Below, in pieces: positions 55,291 to 63,731 of a DNA stretch of 64,000 nt. Under the pieces are notes generated by a model that saw only the letters and a program-made list of their open reading frames with translations, made no database searches and was not told the origin of the DNA. The stretch comes from Streptomyces parvus (GTDB taxonomy: Bacteria; Actinomycetota; Actinomycetes; Streptomycetales; Streptomycetaceae): the NCBI RefSeq assembly GCF_014648875.1, contig NZ_BMRY01000009.1:1-64000 (forward strand). The letters are read 5' to 3'. Within the stretch, counting starts at the first letter, position 1, and each line of letters begins with the position of its first letter. A program made the position numbers and the translations under genes.

Positions 55291-55314
55291 TCATAAGACA
55301 CAGTGCCATTATGA
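55291..55314. promoter_or_regulatory. Inverted repeat between TetR and NmrA-like genes
   Basis: TCATAA (55291-55296) and TTATGA (55309-55314), 6-base arms with a 12-base spacer, lie within 5 bases of the oxidoreductase start. Likely TetR operator. Confidence 0.5.
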
Positions 55315-55318
55315 GACT

Positions 55319-56224
55319 ATGACGTCTCACAATGATCAGACACTGCCTCTCACCGTGGTGACCGGCGCGACCGGTATACTCGGCCGGCGCGTCGTCGACG
55401 GGCTACTGCGCCGCAACGGGCCCGTCCGGGCTGTCTCCCGGCGTCCCCGGCACAGCAATCTGCCTGCCCCCGTGGACGTGGTGGCCGGTGATCTCCACGA
55501 ACCCTCAACGCTCGAGAGCGCCTTCACAGCGGCTACCGCTCTGGTGCTCATCGCGGTACCGGACACCGCCGTCGACGTCGTGGCCCGCGCGCGGGCAGCG
55601 GGCATCGAGCACATCGTGGTCGTGTCGTCCGCCGCCGTGACCGCGGGCTACGACACCACCTACAACCTGCCGGTCGAGCGTGCGGTGCAGGAGTCCGGGC
55701 TCGACTGGTCGATCGTCAGACCCGGCGAGTTCGCCACCAACGCCCTGCTCATCTGGGGGCCGTCCATCCGCTCCGGCCGACGGGTGGTGGAGCCGTACCC
55801 CGAACAGGCCGGCAACCCCATTCATGAGGAAGACATTGCCGACGTCATCGTCGCCGACCTTCTCGATCCGCGCCGCCGCGGACGCGTCGACACCATCATC
55901 GGTCCCGACACACTCACCAAACGCGAGCAGGTCGCCGCCATCGCCGCGGCTGTCGGAGACCCCATCACCCTCGACGAGGTGACGCCCGAGCAGGCGCGGA
56001 ACTTCTACCACGAACAAGGCGGGTTCGCCGCCGACAACGCCGACTGGCTGTACGGCCTCACCAGCTACGACGGGGTGGAAGACGCCACCGACGAGCCCCT
56101 CGAGTCCACTCCCCCGCCCGACAGCGCCTACCGCTCGCTCACCGACGTCCTCGGCCGCCCGGGCCGCTCCTACGCGCAGTGGGCCCGCGACCACGCCTCC
56201 GACTTCAGCCGGACCGCCGGCTGA
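55319..56224 (+). CDS. NmrA-like NAD(P)-binding oxidoreductase (atypical SDR)
   Basis: 301-residue protein. N-terminal Rossmann motif VVTGATGILGRRVVDGL, then DVVAGDLHEPSTLESAF, VVVSSAAV and LDWSIVRPGEFATNAL, the pattern of NmrA/YtfG-like quinone or NADPH-sensing proteins. Start ATG 55319 is the only one that fits; an ATG eight bases earlier meets a stop at once. Divergent from and probably repressed by the TetR protein. A role in quinone or xenobiotic stress is inferred from relatives. Confidence 0.85.
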   Translation: MTSHNDQTLPLTVVTGATGILGRRVVDGLLRRNGPVRAVSRRPRHSNLPAPVDVVAGDLHEPSTLESAFTAATALVLIAVPDTAVDVVARARAAGIEHIVVVSSAAVTAGYDTTYNLPVERAVQESGLDWSIVRPGEFATNALLIWGPSIRSGRRVVEPYPEQAGNPIHEEDIADVIVADLLDPRRRGRVDTIIGPDTLTKREQVAAIAAAVGDPITLDEVTPEQARNFYHEQGGFAADNADWLYGLTSYDGVEDATDEPLESTPPPDSAYRSLTDVLGRPGRSYAQWARDHASDFSRTAG

Positions 56225-56282
56225 ATCGCCCGACCCGGTCACGACTGAGCCGTCGTACGCCACCCGGCCCAGGGCCGGAGCC

Positions 56283-56471
56283 TCAGTCGGGATGCGCCTC
56301 CAGGTGAGCGACGACGCGGCTCGAAATCCTGGTGAGCGCGTCCAGCTCGTCCTTCGTCAAGGCGCCGATGAACAGTTGGCGGACGTGCTCGACGTGCAGG
56401 GGCGCTGCGCCTTCGATCGCCTGATATCCGGCCGGGGGTGTTTGCCCGAACCATCCAACTGATCCGTTCAC
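56283..56471 (-). pseudogene. C-terminal fragment of a MarR-family regulator
   Basis: Reads TPPAGYQAIEGAAPLHVEHV, then RQLFIGALTKDELDALTRIS and SRVVAHLEAH. This matches the end of MarR regulators (LTxAGxxxxExAxPxHxxxVRxLxFxxLTxxE). The DNA-binding half is absent. Confidence 0.6.
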
Positions 56472-56525
56472 CGAGGTGGCGGCACTGCCGCGGTTTCCGC
56501 CACGGCATCGTCGAGCCCCTCTCCC

Positions 56526-57318
56526 CTACGGTCGGCTCCCGCCCCGGGGCAGCCCCTCCTGTGCGGCAACGGCCTCGTCCAGGCTGTTCACTACGGTCAC
56601 TCGGCCGCCTTCGCCTGGATCGGGGGCGGGCATGACCGAGTCCGGGTCGACCAAGTAGACCTCGTGGCCGTCTGGCGTCAGCCGACGCATGACTTCCAGA
56701 AGCATCCGCCGGGCCACGTCGTCGATCGAATGGACCCGCGTGAGATCCAGAGCCACCTCGGTCTCCGCGTACGAGGTGTCCACGGTTTCCCGGACGATCC
56801 TCTCGGCTCCGGCGAATCCGATGCCGCCTTGTAGCTGAAGTGCGCGCAGGGTATGCGGTCCGCTGCTGTTGACCTGGCTGGTTCGCAGAGTCGCACGCGC
56901 GGTGGCGGGGACCTCCATCACATGCAGACCCATGTCCGAGGAGAACCGTTCGAACAGTGACACCCCCCCGAACGCTGTTCCCGTGGCAGTCCGGTCTCGG
57001 TGAGAACGCGGCGATGCCGATCTGTCCGGGGAGCGCGCCGATCAGACCCCCGGCAACCCCGCTCCTCGCGGGGATGCCGACCTGGGTGCCCCAGTCGCCG
57101 GCCGCGTCATACATTCCGCAGCTGAACATGACGCTCAGCACCTGGCGCACCACCGGTTCCGGCACCACCTGCTCGCCCGAGAGAGGGTTCATCCCGCGGT
57201 TCGCCAACGTCGCCGCCATCATGGCCAGATCGCGTGTGCTGACCAGCACGGAACACTGGCGGGTATAGCCGACGACGGCCCGCGCGTGCTCGACGAGAAT
57301 GCGGTGGCCGCGGAGCAT
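56526..57318 (-). pseudogene. glsA: Truncated, frameshifted glutaminase with C-terminal STAS domain
   Basis: First frame: QCSVLVSTRDLAMMAATLAN, MYDAAGDWGTQVGIPARSGV and AGGLIGALPGQIGIAAFSPR, typical of the second half of serine-dependent glutaminase. The reading frame then shifts at a run of seven C (56963-56969) and resumes as SLFERFSSDMGLHVMEVPA, followed by an STAS domain (VALDLTRVHSIDDVARRMLL). Removing one base from the run would restore the frame. The N-terminal half with the active-site Ser and Lys is missing, so the gene is dead in either case. Confidence 0.82.
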
Positions 57319-57419
57319 GGCTGCGCATGCCCTTGTGGCAGGGCGAGCCGTCACGACTGCCGGTGACAGCCGTCATCGCCGCGAATGACAGATGTCAGAG
57401 GCCAAGAGACTGCGACGGG

Positions 57420-58376
57420 TTACCGGGGCGACCAACGGGGCGTGGAGACTCCGTCCCACCGGAAGGGGTCGTCCTCCAACGCGGCGCGGTCCCACTCTCC
57501 GAGCACCGCGGCGGCCTCGTAGGTGGTGTGCAGAAACTCGGAGACCGCGCGATCGGGGTCGGGTGCGGAGCGGACAGCTTCGTAGGGCAGCAGGAACTGC
57601 TTGAACTCGGAGCTGAAGAAGGCGCCTTCGGGAGCGACCGGGTAGCCGGCGAATCCTTCGGGTTCGGGGTAGGCGTACGCGTAGAAGGCTCCTTCCTCGC
57701 CGCCGCCGGGCCAGAATCCGCAGCTGGAGAGCTCCCGGGAGTAGCCCTCGACCATGACCCAGTCCCCGCAGTTGGGTGCGCCGCCGGGGTGCGGAGGAGC
57801 CACCCGCCCGGAGAAGCGGGTGCAGGCGAGATCCATCGCTCCCCAGAAGAAGTGCACCGGGCTGACTTTGCCCACGAAGTGCGACCGGAACTCCCCCATG
57901 ACCCGGTTCGCCTGCAGCAGCTGTCGCCAGAACAGGGTCGCCGCCTCACCGTCGTAGGAGGCGTGATCGTGGTCCTCGGCGAAGGGGATGGCCGGTTCGA
58001 CCTCGTTGGGACACGGGTGGATCGGGGCCTCGATCCCGAGCTCGTCGAGCGTGTGCAGGACCTGGGCGTAGAACTCGGCCACCGCCATGGGCCTGAGTGG
58101 GAAGCCGCGCACTCCGCCGTCGCTGCTGCGGACTTCGAGCCGGTGGCCGACGAAGTCGAATTCGATCTCGAACGCCCCGGAACGGTAGGGGATGGTCGAC
58201 GTCGTCAGTCCGCGGGGGCTGACGTACAGCGTCACCTGCCACCAGTGGTTGACGAGCGGGGCGTGGGCCATCCGGATCTTGCCCACGATCTGGGTCCACA
58301 TGTGCAGGGTGTCGCGGGTCGCGGTCCAGTCGGCGACCCTCAGGCTCGGCCAGTTCGTGGAAGCTGGTGCGGTCAT
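57420..58376 (-). CDS. DUF5996-family protein
   Basis: 318 residues, rich in aromatic residues. Family marks: WPSLRVADWTATRDTLHMWT at the start, NHWWQVTLYVSPRGLTTSTI, and HFFWGAMDLACTRFSGR in the middle. No membrane segments or signal peptide. The biochemical function of the family is not established. It lies 35 bases after a flavodoxin-fold reductase gene in the same direction, suggesting a two-gene operon. Confidence 0.85.
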   Translation of the reverse strand: MTAPASTNWPSLRVADWTATRDTLHMWTQIVGKIRMAHAPLVNHWWQVTLYVSPRGLTTSTIPYRSGAFEIEFDFVGHRLEVRSSDGGVRGFPLRPMAVAEFYAQVLHTLDELGIEAPIHPCPNEVEPAIPFAEDHDHASYDGEAATLFWRQLLQANRVMGEFRSHFVGKVSPVHFFWGAMDLACTRFSGRVAPPHPGGAPNCGDWVMVEGYSRELSSCGFWPGGGEEGAFYAYAYPEPEGFAGYPVAPEGAFFSSEFKQFLLPYEAVRSAPDPDRAVSEFLHTTYEAAAVLGEWDRAALEDDPFRWDGVSTPRWSPR

Positions 58377-58411
58377 CGCGTCTCACATCCTCGTCAGTGC
58401 CTTCAATGGGG

Positions 58412-59137
58412 TCAGCGGTGCTCGGGGTTGGCGTTGTCGGGACGGCAGCCGGCGTCCCAGGCCGAGCGCTGGTTGCCGTAGGCCGGAATGCCACCGGCGT
58501 CGCGGATCATCGACGCGAGGTGAAGGAGGTTGTACGTCATGAACGAGATGTTCCGGTTGGCGAATTCGTTCTCCGGCCCGCCGGATCCCTCGTCGAGGTA
58601 GGAAGGGCCCGGCCCGACCTCACCCAGCCAGCCGGCGTCGGCCTGGGGCGGGACGGCGAAGCCGATGTGCTGGAGGCTGTAGAGGATGCTCATGGCGCAG
58701 TGCTTGAGGCCGTCCTCGTTGCCGGTGATCAGGCAGCCGCCGACACGTCCGTAGTAGGCGTACTGGCCCTGCTCGTTGAGCACGCCGGAGTAGCCGTAGA
58801 GCCGCTCGATGACGCGTCGGGTCACCGAGCTGTTGTCCCCGAGCCAGATCGATCCGCCGATGACCAGGATGTCGGCGGCGAGGATCCGTCGAAGGAGCGC
58901 GGGCCACTCGTCGGTGTCCCAGCCGTGTTCGGTCATGTCCGGGCGGACACCGGTGGCGATGTCGTGGTCGACGGCGCGGATCTGGTCCACGCCGACTCCG
59001 TTCGCCTCCATGATGGCCACGCTGCGGTCGATCACACCCTGGGTGTGGCTACGCTCGGGAGACCGCTTCAGGGTGCAGTTGATGTACATCGCGCTCAGCC
59101 CGCTGAAGTCGGGCTTGTCGATCACGGGAGCATTCAT
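58412..59137 (-). CDS. Flavodoxin-fold NAD(P)H-dependent FMN/quinone reductase
   Basis: 241-residue flavodoxin-fold enzyme (WrbA/FMN-reductase superfamily). SAMYINCTLKRSPERSHTQG is the phosphate-binding loop, ILVIGGSIWLGDNSSVTRRV the second FMN loop, and YYGRVGGCLITGNEDGLKH the third. GGAAGGA ribosome site before ATG. Probably reduces quinones or nitro compounds; first gene of an operon with DUF5996. Confidence 0.88.
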   Translation of the reverse strand: MNAPVIDKPDFSGLSAMYINCTLKRSPERSHTQGVIDRSVAIMEANGVGVDQIRAVDHDIATGVRPDMTEHGWDTDEWPALLRRILAADILVIGGSIWLGDNSSVTRRVIERLYGYSGVLNEQGQYAYYGRVGGCLITGNEDGLKHCAMSILYSLQHIGFAVPPQADAGWLGEVGPGPSYLDEGSGGPENEFANRNISFMTYNLLHLASMIRDAGGIPAYGNQRSAWDAGCRPDNANPEHR

Positions 59138-59402
59138 CGCGGTGGTCCTTCCGGGTGTTCGGTGCCGTCGGCCCTGAGAGCCGACCCTTTCGTTCCGGCG
59201 CGGCAGGTCGTCGGCAGGTGGTGCGCGAGTACGGGCCTACTCTGCTTCCAGCGCTTCTGCACAGGAGAGACAAGCCTTCCGGAAGGTGGGCGTGGAGGCG
59301 ACACGACGGTATGTCGGGGCGTTTCCTTGAATCGGCCGACGTCGTGGCCGGAGGTTCCCTGGAACCGGGCCGGCAAAACCCTGAGCCGACCCCGTTCACC
59401 CT

Positions 59403-59708
59403 TCACACCGAATCGGGTCTCGCTTCATGACTTTCGGGAAATCTGTCTTCCATACGTAGGCAGTGAGATGGTCGTCTTCGAATCGTCCCGATCGCATACT
59501 TGGCGAAGTGGCCCGGGCGAGCGGACGCGTTGTCAGGGCCGAGGCTGCGGCCCCGGCGAGGATCCGTTCCTTGGGCCCGGCCGTTTTGACGATCACGACG
59601 AGGCGCCGGTCCTCCCGAGCGTTGATGAGCGTGCGGCCGCGCGGGATCGGCCATGCTTTCCTCGCGCGTCGGCAGTGCGCCGATCCCGGCCTCGACTTCC
59701 CTGCTCAT
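59403..59708 (-). pseudogene. Unrecognised, probably frameshifted small gene
   Basis: It has a proper start: AGAGGG ribosome site nine bases before ATG (MSREVEAGIGALPTREESMA) and a palindrome 80 bases upstream. After about 30 codons the composition becomes Arg/Pro-rich, whereas a second frame reads LVVIVKTAGPKERILAGAAA, so a frameshift is likely. Family not recognised. Confidence 0.35.
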
Positions 59709-60099
59709 GGGGGATCCCTCTTCGCGGTAGTCAGCGCCCCACGGTTCGGCGCGGCCTGTACATGTCGCCGTACATTAGCACCAGAACTTGACGTGTCAAC
59801 TAGAGACTTGCCCGCAGCGGCCCACCTGCAGAGAAGGAATTAGCTCCATGGGGCCGAGAAAGAGTCACGCGAGGGCGGCCTGAGCGGATTCGCCTGCCTG
59901 CCCGCCGGGCTGCGGCGACGTGATTTCCGACAGTCAGCCAACCGCCTCTTCCGGCTTGCCAAACCGTGAAGTCTTCGTATTATTGGGCCCATCGGCGAGT
60001 TGCGAGTTCAACCAACCTTCACGAACATCCTCGGAAGAGAAATCCAGTCTTTCCGCATGAGCGGAGGGATTCCAGCGGAGTTCCGGGCGGGCGTTCGAG
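59709..60099. other. Intergenic stretch with one palindrome
   Basis: Apart from the operator-like site at 59788-59799 I see no gene or strong signal here. Confidence 0.4.
59788..59799. promoter_or_regulatory. Palindrome TTGACGTGTCAA
   Basis: Perfect 5-base arms with a 2-base centre. Related to the sites at 62316-62331 and 63041-63056 by the TTGA-N4-TCAA core. Lies 80 bases before the leftward broken ORF starting at 59708. Confidence 0.5.
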
Positions 60100-60265
60100 G
60101 GTGGCGACTTCGTCATCGCGCATATTCGGGTCAGCGGCTGACACTCCGGCGGGGACGCGGCCCTCGTCGACATCTTCCGGTTCGAGAACGGCCCCTTCCG
60201 GAACGGCCGCGTCATCGAGTTCAGGGATGCCGCCCAGTCGTACCTGGAGGCCGGCGTGTCACAGC
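60100..60265 (+). pseudogene. Fragment of a SnoaL-like (NTF2-fold) protein
   Basis: Reads FEGGDFVIAHIRVSG, an in-frame TGA, then GDAALVDIFRFENGPF. This resembles the end of SnoaL-like proteins (GDxVxAHxRVxG...VDIFRFExGxI). Only about 50 residues remain. Confidence 0.55.
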
Positions 60266-60335
60266 AGGCCGCTCGGCACCGGGCGAGTAGGGCATTTCAC
60301 CAGCACGTTCATCCGTATCAGAAGGAGAGAAGACG

Positions 60336-61175
60336 ATGGGGTACATCACCGTCGGCAGTGAGAACAGCACTCCGGTCGAGCTCTACTACGAAGACCAGGG
60401 TGCGGGTCAGCCAGTCGTGCTGATCCACGGGTATCCGTTGAACGGCCACAGTTGGGAGCGTCAGACGCGGGACCTGCTGGACGCCGGATACCGCGTCATC
60501 ACCTATGACCGTCGCGGCTTCGGCCGATCGTCGAAGGCCGGCACGGGATACGACTACGACACGTTCTCCGCCGACCTCAACGTCCTCCTGGAGAACCTCG
60601 ATCTCCGCGATGTCGTTCTCGTCGGCTTTTCGATGGGCACGGGCGAGCTTGCTCGCTACGTCGCACGGTACGGGCACGAGAGGGTCGCCAAGCTGGCGTT
60701 CCTCGCCGCGCTGGAGCCCTTCCTCGTCGCCCGTGACGACAACACCGAAGGGGTGCCGCAGGAGGTGTTCGACGGAATCGCAACAGCGGCGAAGGAAGAC
60801 CGGTACGCCTGGTACACCCAGTTCTTCGCCAACTTCTACAACCTCGACGAGAACCTCGGCAGCCGGATCAGCCAGGAGGCCGTGACCGCGAGCTGGAACG
60901 TCGCAACGTCGAGCGCTCCCGTGGCGGCCTACGCGGTCGTTCCCTCCTGGATCGAGGACTTCCGCGCGGACGTCAAGGCGGTCCGCGACAGCGGGAAGCC
61001 TGCTCTCATCCTGCACGGAACGGCCGACCAGATCCTGCCCATCGACGCGACAGCCCGCCGCTTCCGCCGTGAGCTGCCCGAGGCGCAGTACGTGGAGATC
61101 GAGGGCGCCCCGCACGGACTGCTCTGGACGCATGCCGACGAGGTCAACGCGGCCCTTCGCGCCTTCCTCGGCTGA
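60336..61175 (+). CDS. Alpha/beta hydrolase, non-heme chloroperoxidase/esterase type
   Basis: 279 residues of the cofactor-free haloperoxidase/perhydrolase group. Oxyanion motif IHGYPLNGHSWERQ (about 30-43), nucleophile VGFSMGTGE with Ser98, Asp in HGTADQILP (about 229), His in APHGLLWTH (about 258). Strong AGAAGGAGAG ribosome site. The physiological substrate is probably an ester. Its last 32 bases overlap the convergent pirin gene. Confidence 0.9.
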   Translation: MGYITVGSENSTPVELYYEDQGAGQPVVLIHGYPLNGHSWERQTRDLLDAGYRVITYDRRGFGRSSKAGTGYDYDTFSADLNVLLENLDLRDVVLVGFSMGTGELARYVARYGHERVAKLAFLAALEPFLVARDDNTEGVPQEVFDGIATAAKEDRYAWYTQFFANFYNLDENLGSRISQEAVTASWNVATSSAPVAAYAVVPSWIEDFRADVKAVRDSGKPALILHGTADQILPIDATARRFRRELPEAQYVEIEGAPHGLLWTHADEVNAALRAFLG

Positions 61176-62295
61176 GGCCTGTCCGGCCCTTTCCGTCGCC
61201 GGTCCCAGGGGCGGCCGCTTCGGGATGCGCCACGACAAGCCTTTCGCGTTGCGCGTCCCCGTTCGACGTCGGCTGCCCGCGGGGCCTCGGCTCCCGCGGA
61301 CTGCGGTTCAGGAGCTGGGGGGGATTACGGCGGGGCGTGAGCGTGGCGTTGGGCAGCTTCGGGGCGGGCAGCCGGTCTCCTGCGTACCCTTCCACCGCGC
61401 CGAAGCGTTCGGACCGCTCCTCCCAGTCCTGGCGGGCCCGCACGATGTCGTCGTGGCTGCGGCCGATGAAGTTCCACCACATGACGATCTCCTCCTCGAA
61501 GGGCGGCCCACCCAGCAGAACGGCTCGGGCCCGAGCGGGAGATGTGTTGCGGAGAGTCAACGAGCCGATGCCCGGACCGAGGAATCCGAGTTGGGCGGGG
61601 CTCAACGTCGTCCCGTTCAGCTCGATGTCTCCCTCGTCCACGAGAAGGCCGTGCTCGAACGTCGCGTCGACGTCGAGGGTGAGGGACGCGCCGGCCTCGA
61701 GAATCAGCTCCGCGCCGAGCAGCGGCGTAAAGGTGTGCACCGGCGAGACCGCTTCCTGCAGGGAGCCGAGGAACACCCTGATCTCGGCGCCGTCCATGCG
61801 GATCGGCGATGGTACGTATCGCTGGAAGTCCCTTTCCGCCTCGCGGTGTTCGTCCGGCAGCGCCACCCACAGCTGCACGCCGTGCAGGACGGTCGTGCGA
61901 ACGGTGGAGACCTCGGAGTGGCAGATGCCGCGGCCCCCCGTCATCAGATTGAGCTCGCCGGGGCGCACGTAGGCATGGCTGCCGAGACTGTCCCGGTGCT
62001 CCACCTCGCCGTCGAACAGCCAGGTGACCGTCTGGAGGCCGGTGTGGGGATGCGGCGGTAGATCCATCCCGCCGCGCCGGGCGACGTCGTCGGGTCCGTA
62101 GTGATCGACGAAGCACCAGGCGCCCACGAAACTGCGGGCCCGTTGGGGAAGGGTGCGGCGCACGCTCATGGACCGGGGTCCACCCAGGGGGACATCACGC
62201 GGCGTCAGGATCTCGACGCGACGGACGGCGGACTCAGCCGCTTCCGGTCCGATTGGGCGGCTCATGCTGACGGGATCGCGTTCGATGTTGCTCAT
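61144..62295 (-). CDS. Pirin-family protein (bicupin)
   Basis: 383 residues. N-terminal cupin with metal ligands in DLPPHPHTGLQTVTWLFDGE (His pair and His) and GGRGICHSEVS (His and Glu), a second cupin (LLVDEGDIELNGTTLSP) and the closing WWNFIGRSHDDIVRARQDWE typical of pirins. Some relatives have quercetinase activity or act in redox regulation. The last 60 residues are Arg/Pro-rich, resemble no pirin, and overlap the convergent hydrolase gene, so the natural stop may have been lost. GGAGAG ribosome site. Divergent from an AhpD-like gene with a shared palindrome. Confidence 0.9.
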   Translation of the reverse strand: MSNIERDPVSMSRPIGPEAAESAVRRVEILTPRDVPLGGPRSMSVRRTLPQRARSFVGAWCFVDHYGPDDVARRGGMDLPPHPHTGLQTVTWLFDGEVEHRDSLGSHAYVRPGELNLMTGGRGICHSEVSTVRTTVLHGVQLWVALPDEHREAERDFQRYVPSPIRMDGAEIRVFLGSLQEAVSPVHTFTPLLGAELILEAGASLTLDVDATFEHGLLVDEGDIELNGTTLSPAQLGFLGPGIGSLTLRNTSPARARAVLLGGPPFEEEIVMWWNFIGRSHDDIVRARQDWEERSERFGAVEGYAGDRLPAPKLPNATLTPRRNPPQLLNRSPREPRPRGQPTSNGDAQRERLVVAHPEAAAPGTGDGKGRTGLSRGRREGPR

Positions 62296-62315
62296 GCGTT
62301 ACTCTCCACACGTGT

Positions 62316-62331
62316 AGTTGATACTTCAACT
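62316..62331. promoter_or_regulatory. Operator-like palindrome AGTTGATACTTCAACT
   Basis: Perfect 6-base arms AGTTGA / TCAACT around TACT, in the 61-base gap between the divergent pirin and AhpD-like genes. Typical of MarR-type or HxlR-type repressor sites. Confidence 0.6.
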
Positions 62332-62356
62332 TTATCTCGATCGCAGGGAGCTTCCA

Positions 62357-62833
62357 GTGACCATCACCTCGGCATCGAGCCGCGACAAGAAGATATTCAT
62401 CGACAAGTTCGACCCCGAAGCCTTCCGCGCTCTCGCACGGACCGCACAGGCCGCCGGGGCGGCGGCCGCCCGTGCCGGCCTGCCGGTCACGCTGGTGGAA
62501 CTGGTCAATCTCCGCGTCTCCCAGATCAACGGGTGTGCCTACTGCCTGCGCGCCCACACGCGGGCGGCGCTCGAAGCCGGGGAGAACCCGCAGCGCCTCG
62601 GGCTGCTGGCGGCCTGGCGCGAGACGGAGGTCTTCACCCCCTCGGAGCGCGCCGCACTGGCCCTGGCCGAGGCGACGACCAGCCTGAACGGATCCGCGCG
62701 GGGCGGGGCGGCCGTCGCGGCACGCGACGCTCTCACCGACGAGCAGATCTCGGCCGTACTCTGGGTCGCCATCAGCATCAACGCGTTCAACCGTGTGTCG
62801 ATCATGAGTGGGCATCCGGTGAAGGAGGCCTGA
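62357..62833 (+). CDS. AhpD/carboxymuconolactone-decarboxylase-family peroxidase-like protein
   Basis: 158 residues, all helical. The motif NGCAYCLRAHTRAA carries the CxxC redox pair and the downstream His of alkylhydroperoxidase AhpD-like proteins. The C-terminal WVAISINAFNRVSIMSGH matches carboxymuconolactone-decarboxylase family ends. GTG 62357 is preferred (GGGAG seven bases upstream); the TTG at 62318 lies inside the operator. Likely reduces organic peroxides; divergent with pirin and probably co-regulated. Confidence 0.88.
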   Translation: MTITSASSRDKKIFIDKFDPEAFRALARTAQAAGAAAARAGLPVTLVELVNLRVSQINGCAYCLRAHTRAALEAGENPQRLGLLAAWRETEVFTPSERAALALAEATTSLNGSARGGAAVAARDALTDEQISAVLWVAISINAFNRVSIMSGHPVKEA

Positions 62834-63040
62834 CACCGGCGCGGTCGGCGGAGAAGCCTCGGCCTTCTCTGCGCCCCGCCCGACGCCTCCCGGCGACGCC
62901 CGTCGCCCACGGCATACGCACGGTACACATCACCCCTCCTCCGCGCTTGTCGGCGGCCCGGTCGCCGACGGCTTCCACGACCGGGCCGATCCGGCCTCGG
63001 CCACATCCCCCTCCGGCACGACGGCGCCCGGGCCACCATG

Positions 63041-63056
63041 AAGTAGATGCGTCAAC
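63041..63056. promoter_or_regulatory. Imperfect copy of the AGTTGA-N4-TCAACT site
   Basis: AGTAGATGCGTCAACT agrees with the pirin/AhpD site at 13 of 16 positions by eye. Located about 30 bases before the start of the pyruvate-oxidase-like fragment. Confidence 0.45.
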
Positions 63057-63087
63057 TATATTAGCCGCCGATCGTCACGAGACAGGT

Positions 63088-63450
63088 GTGCAAATCGAAG
63101 GGAGCAGTCCGGCGATACGGAATCAGACCGTGGCCCAGCAGATGGTGGACGTCCTGCGCCAGGCAGGAGCGGAGCGGATCTACGGCGTGGTGGGCGATAG
63201 CCTCAATTCGGTGGTCGACGCGGTACGCCGCACGGACGGCATCGAGTGGGTCCATGTACGGAACGAGGAGGCGGCCGCGTTCGCCGCGGCGGCGGAGGCA
63301 CAGCTGACCGGCAGGCTCGCTGTGCGCCGGAAGCTGCGGCCCGGGAAACACGCACCTGATCCAGGGGCTGTACGACGCACACCGTTCGGGCGCGCCCGTC
63401 CTCGCCATCGCCTGGCACATCCCGTCCCACCAGATCGGCGCCGGCCGAAG
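63088..63450 (+). pseudogene. N-terminal fragment of a pyruvate oxidase/dehydrogenase (TPP enzyme), frameshifted
   Basis: Reads VAQQMVDVLRQAGAERIYGV, VGDSLNSVVDAVRRTDGIEW and HVRNEEAAAFAAAAEAQLTG, the PYR-domain start of PoxB-like enzymes, including the catalytic Glu of RNEEAAA. Near 63,325 two bases appear to be missing. Beyond that the correct protein (AGSCGPGN, HLIQGLYDAHRSGAPVLAIA, then WHIPSHQIGAG) continues in another frame and stops resembling the family at about 63,445, where a transporter tail begins. Confidence 0.82.
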
Positions 63451-63656
63451 CCCTGATCGTGGCCGGAGAGGTCGGCGGCGACACCGGGGGCCTCGTCCTC
63501 AAGGCCGCGAAGGAAGCGTTCACCGAGGCGGCCATGGTGACCGGTATCGCCGGCGCCGGGATGATGGTCGTCGCCGCGATCTGGGCGTTGGTGACGCTGC
63601 GGGGCGTGTCCGCGAACCTGGATCTCGCCGAGGAGCACGAGCGCCGGCTCCACTGA
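63447..63656 (+). pseudogene. C-terminal fragment of an MFS (DHA2-type) drug transporter
   Basis: Reads AKEAFTEAAMVTGIAGAG, MMVVAAIWALVTLRGVSANL and ends DLAEEHERRLH. This is a last transmembrane helix plus short tail, as in 14-helix EmrB/QacA-type transporters. It is joined directly to the pyruvate-oxidase fragment. Confidence 0.7.
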
Positions 63657-63731
63657 TTCGGGATCAGGCGGGAGCGGGGCACGTCCGCCGGCGGAGGCGC
63701 CCCGCTCCCGCCCCCTCCGGCGTCCGGCGCG

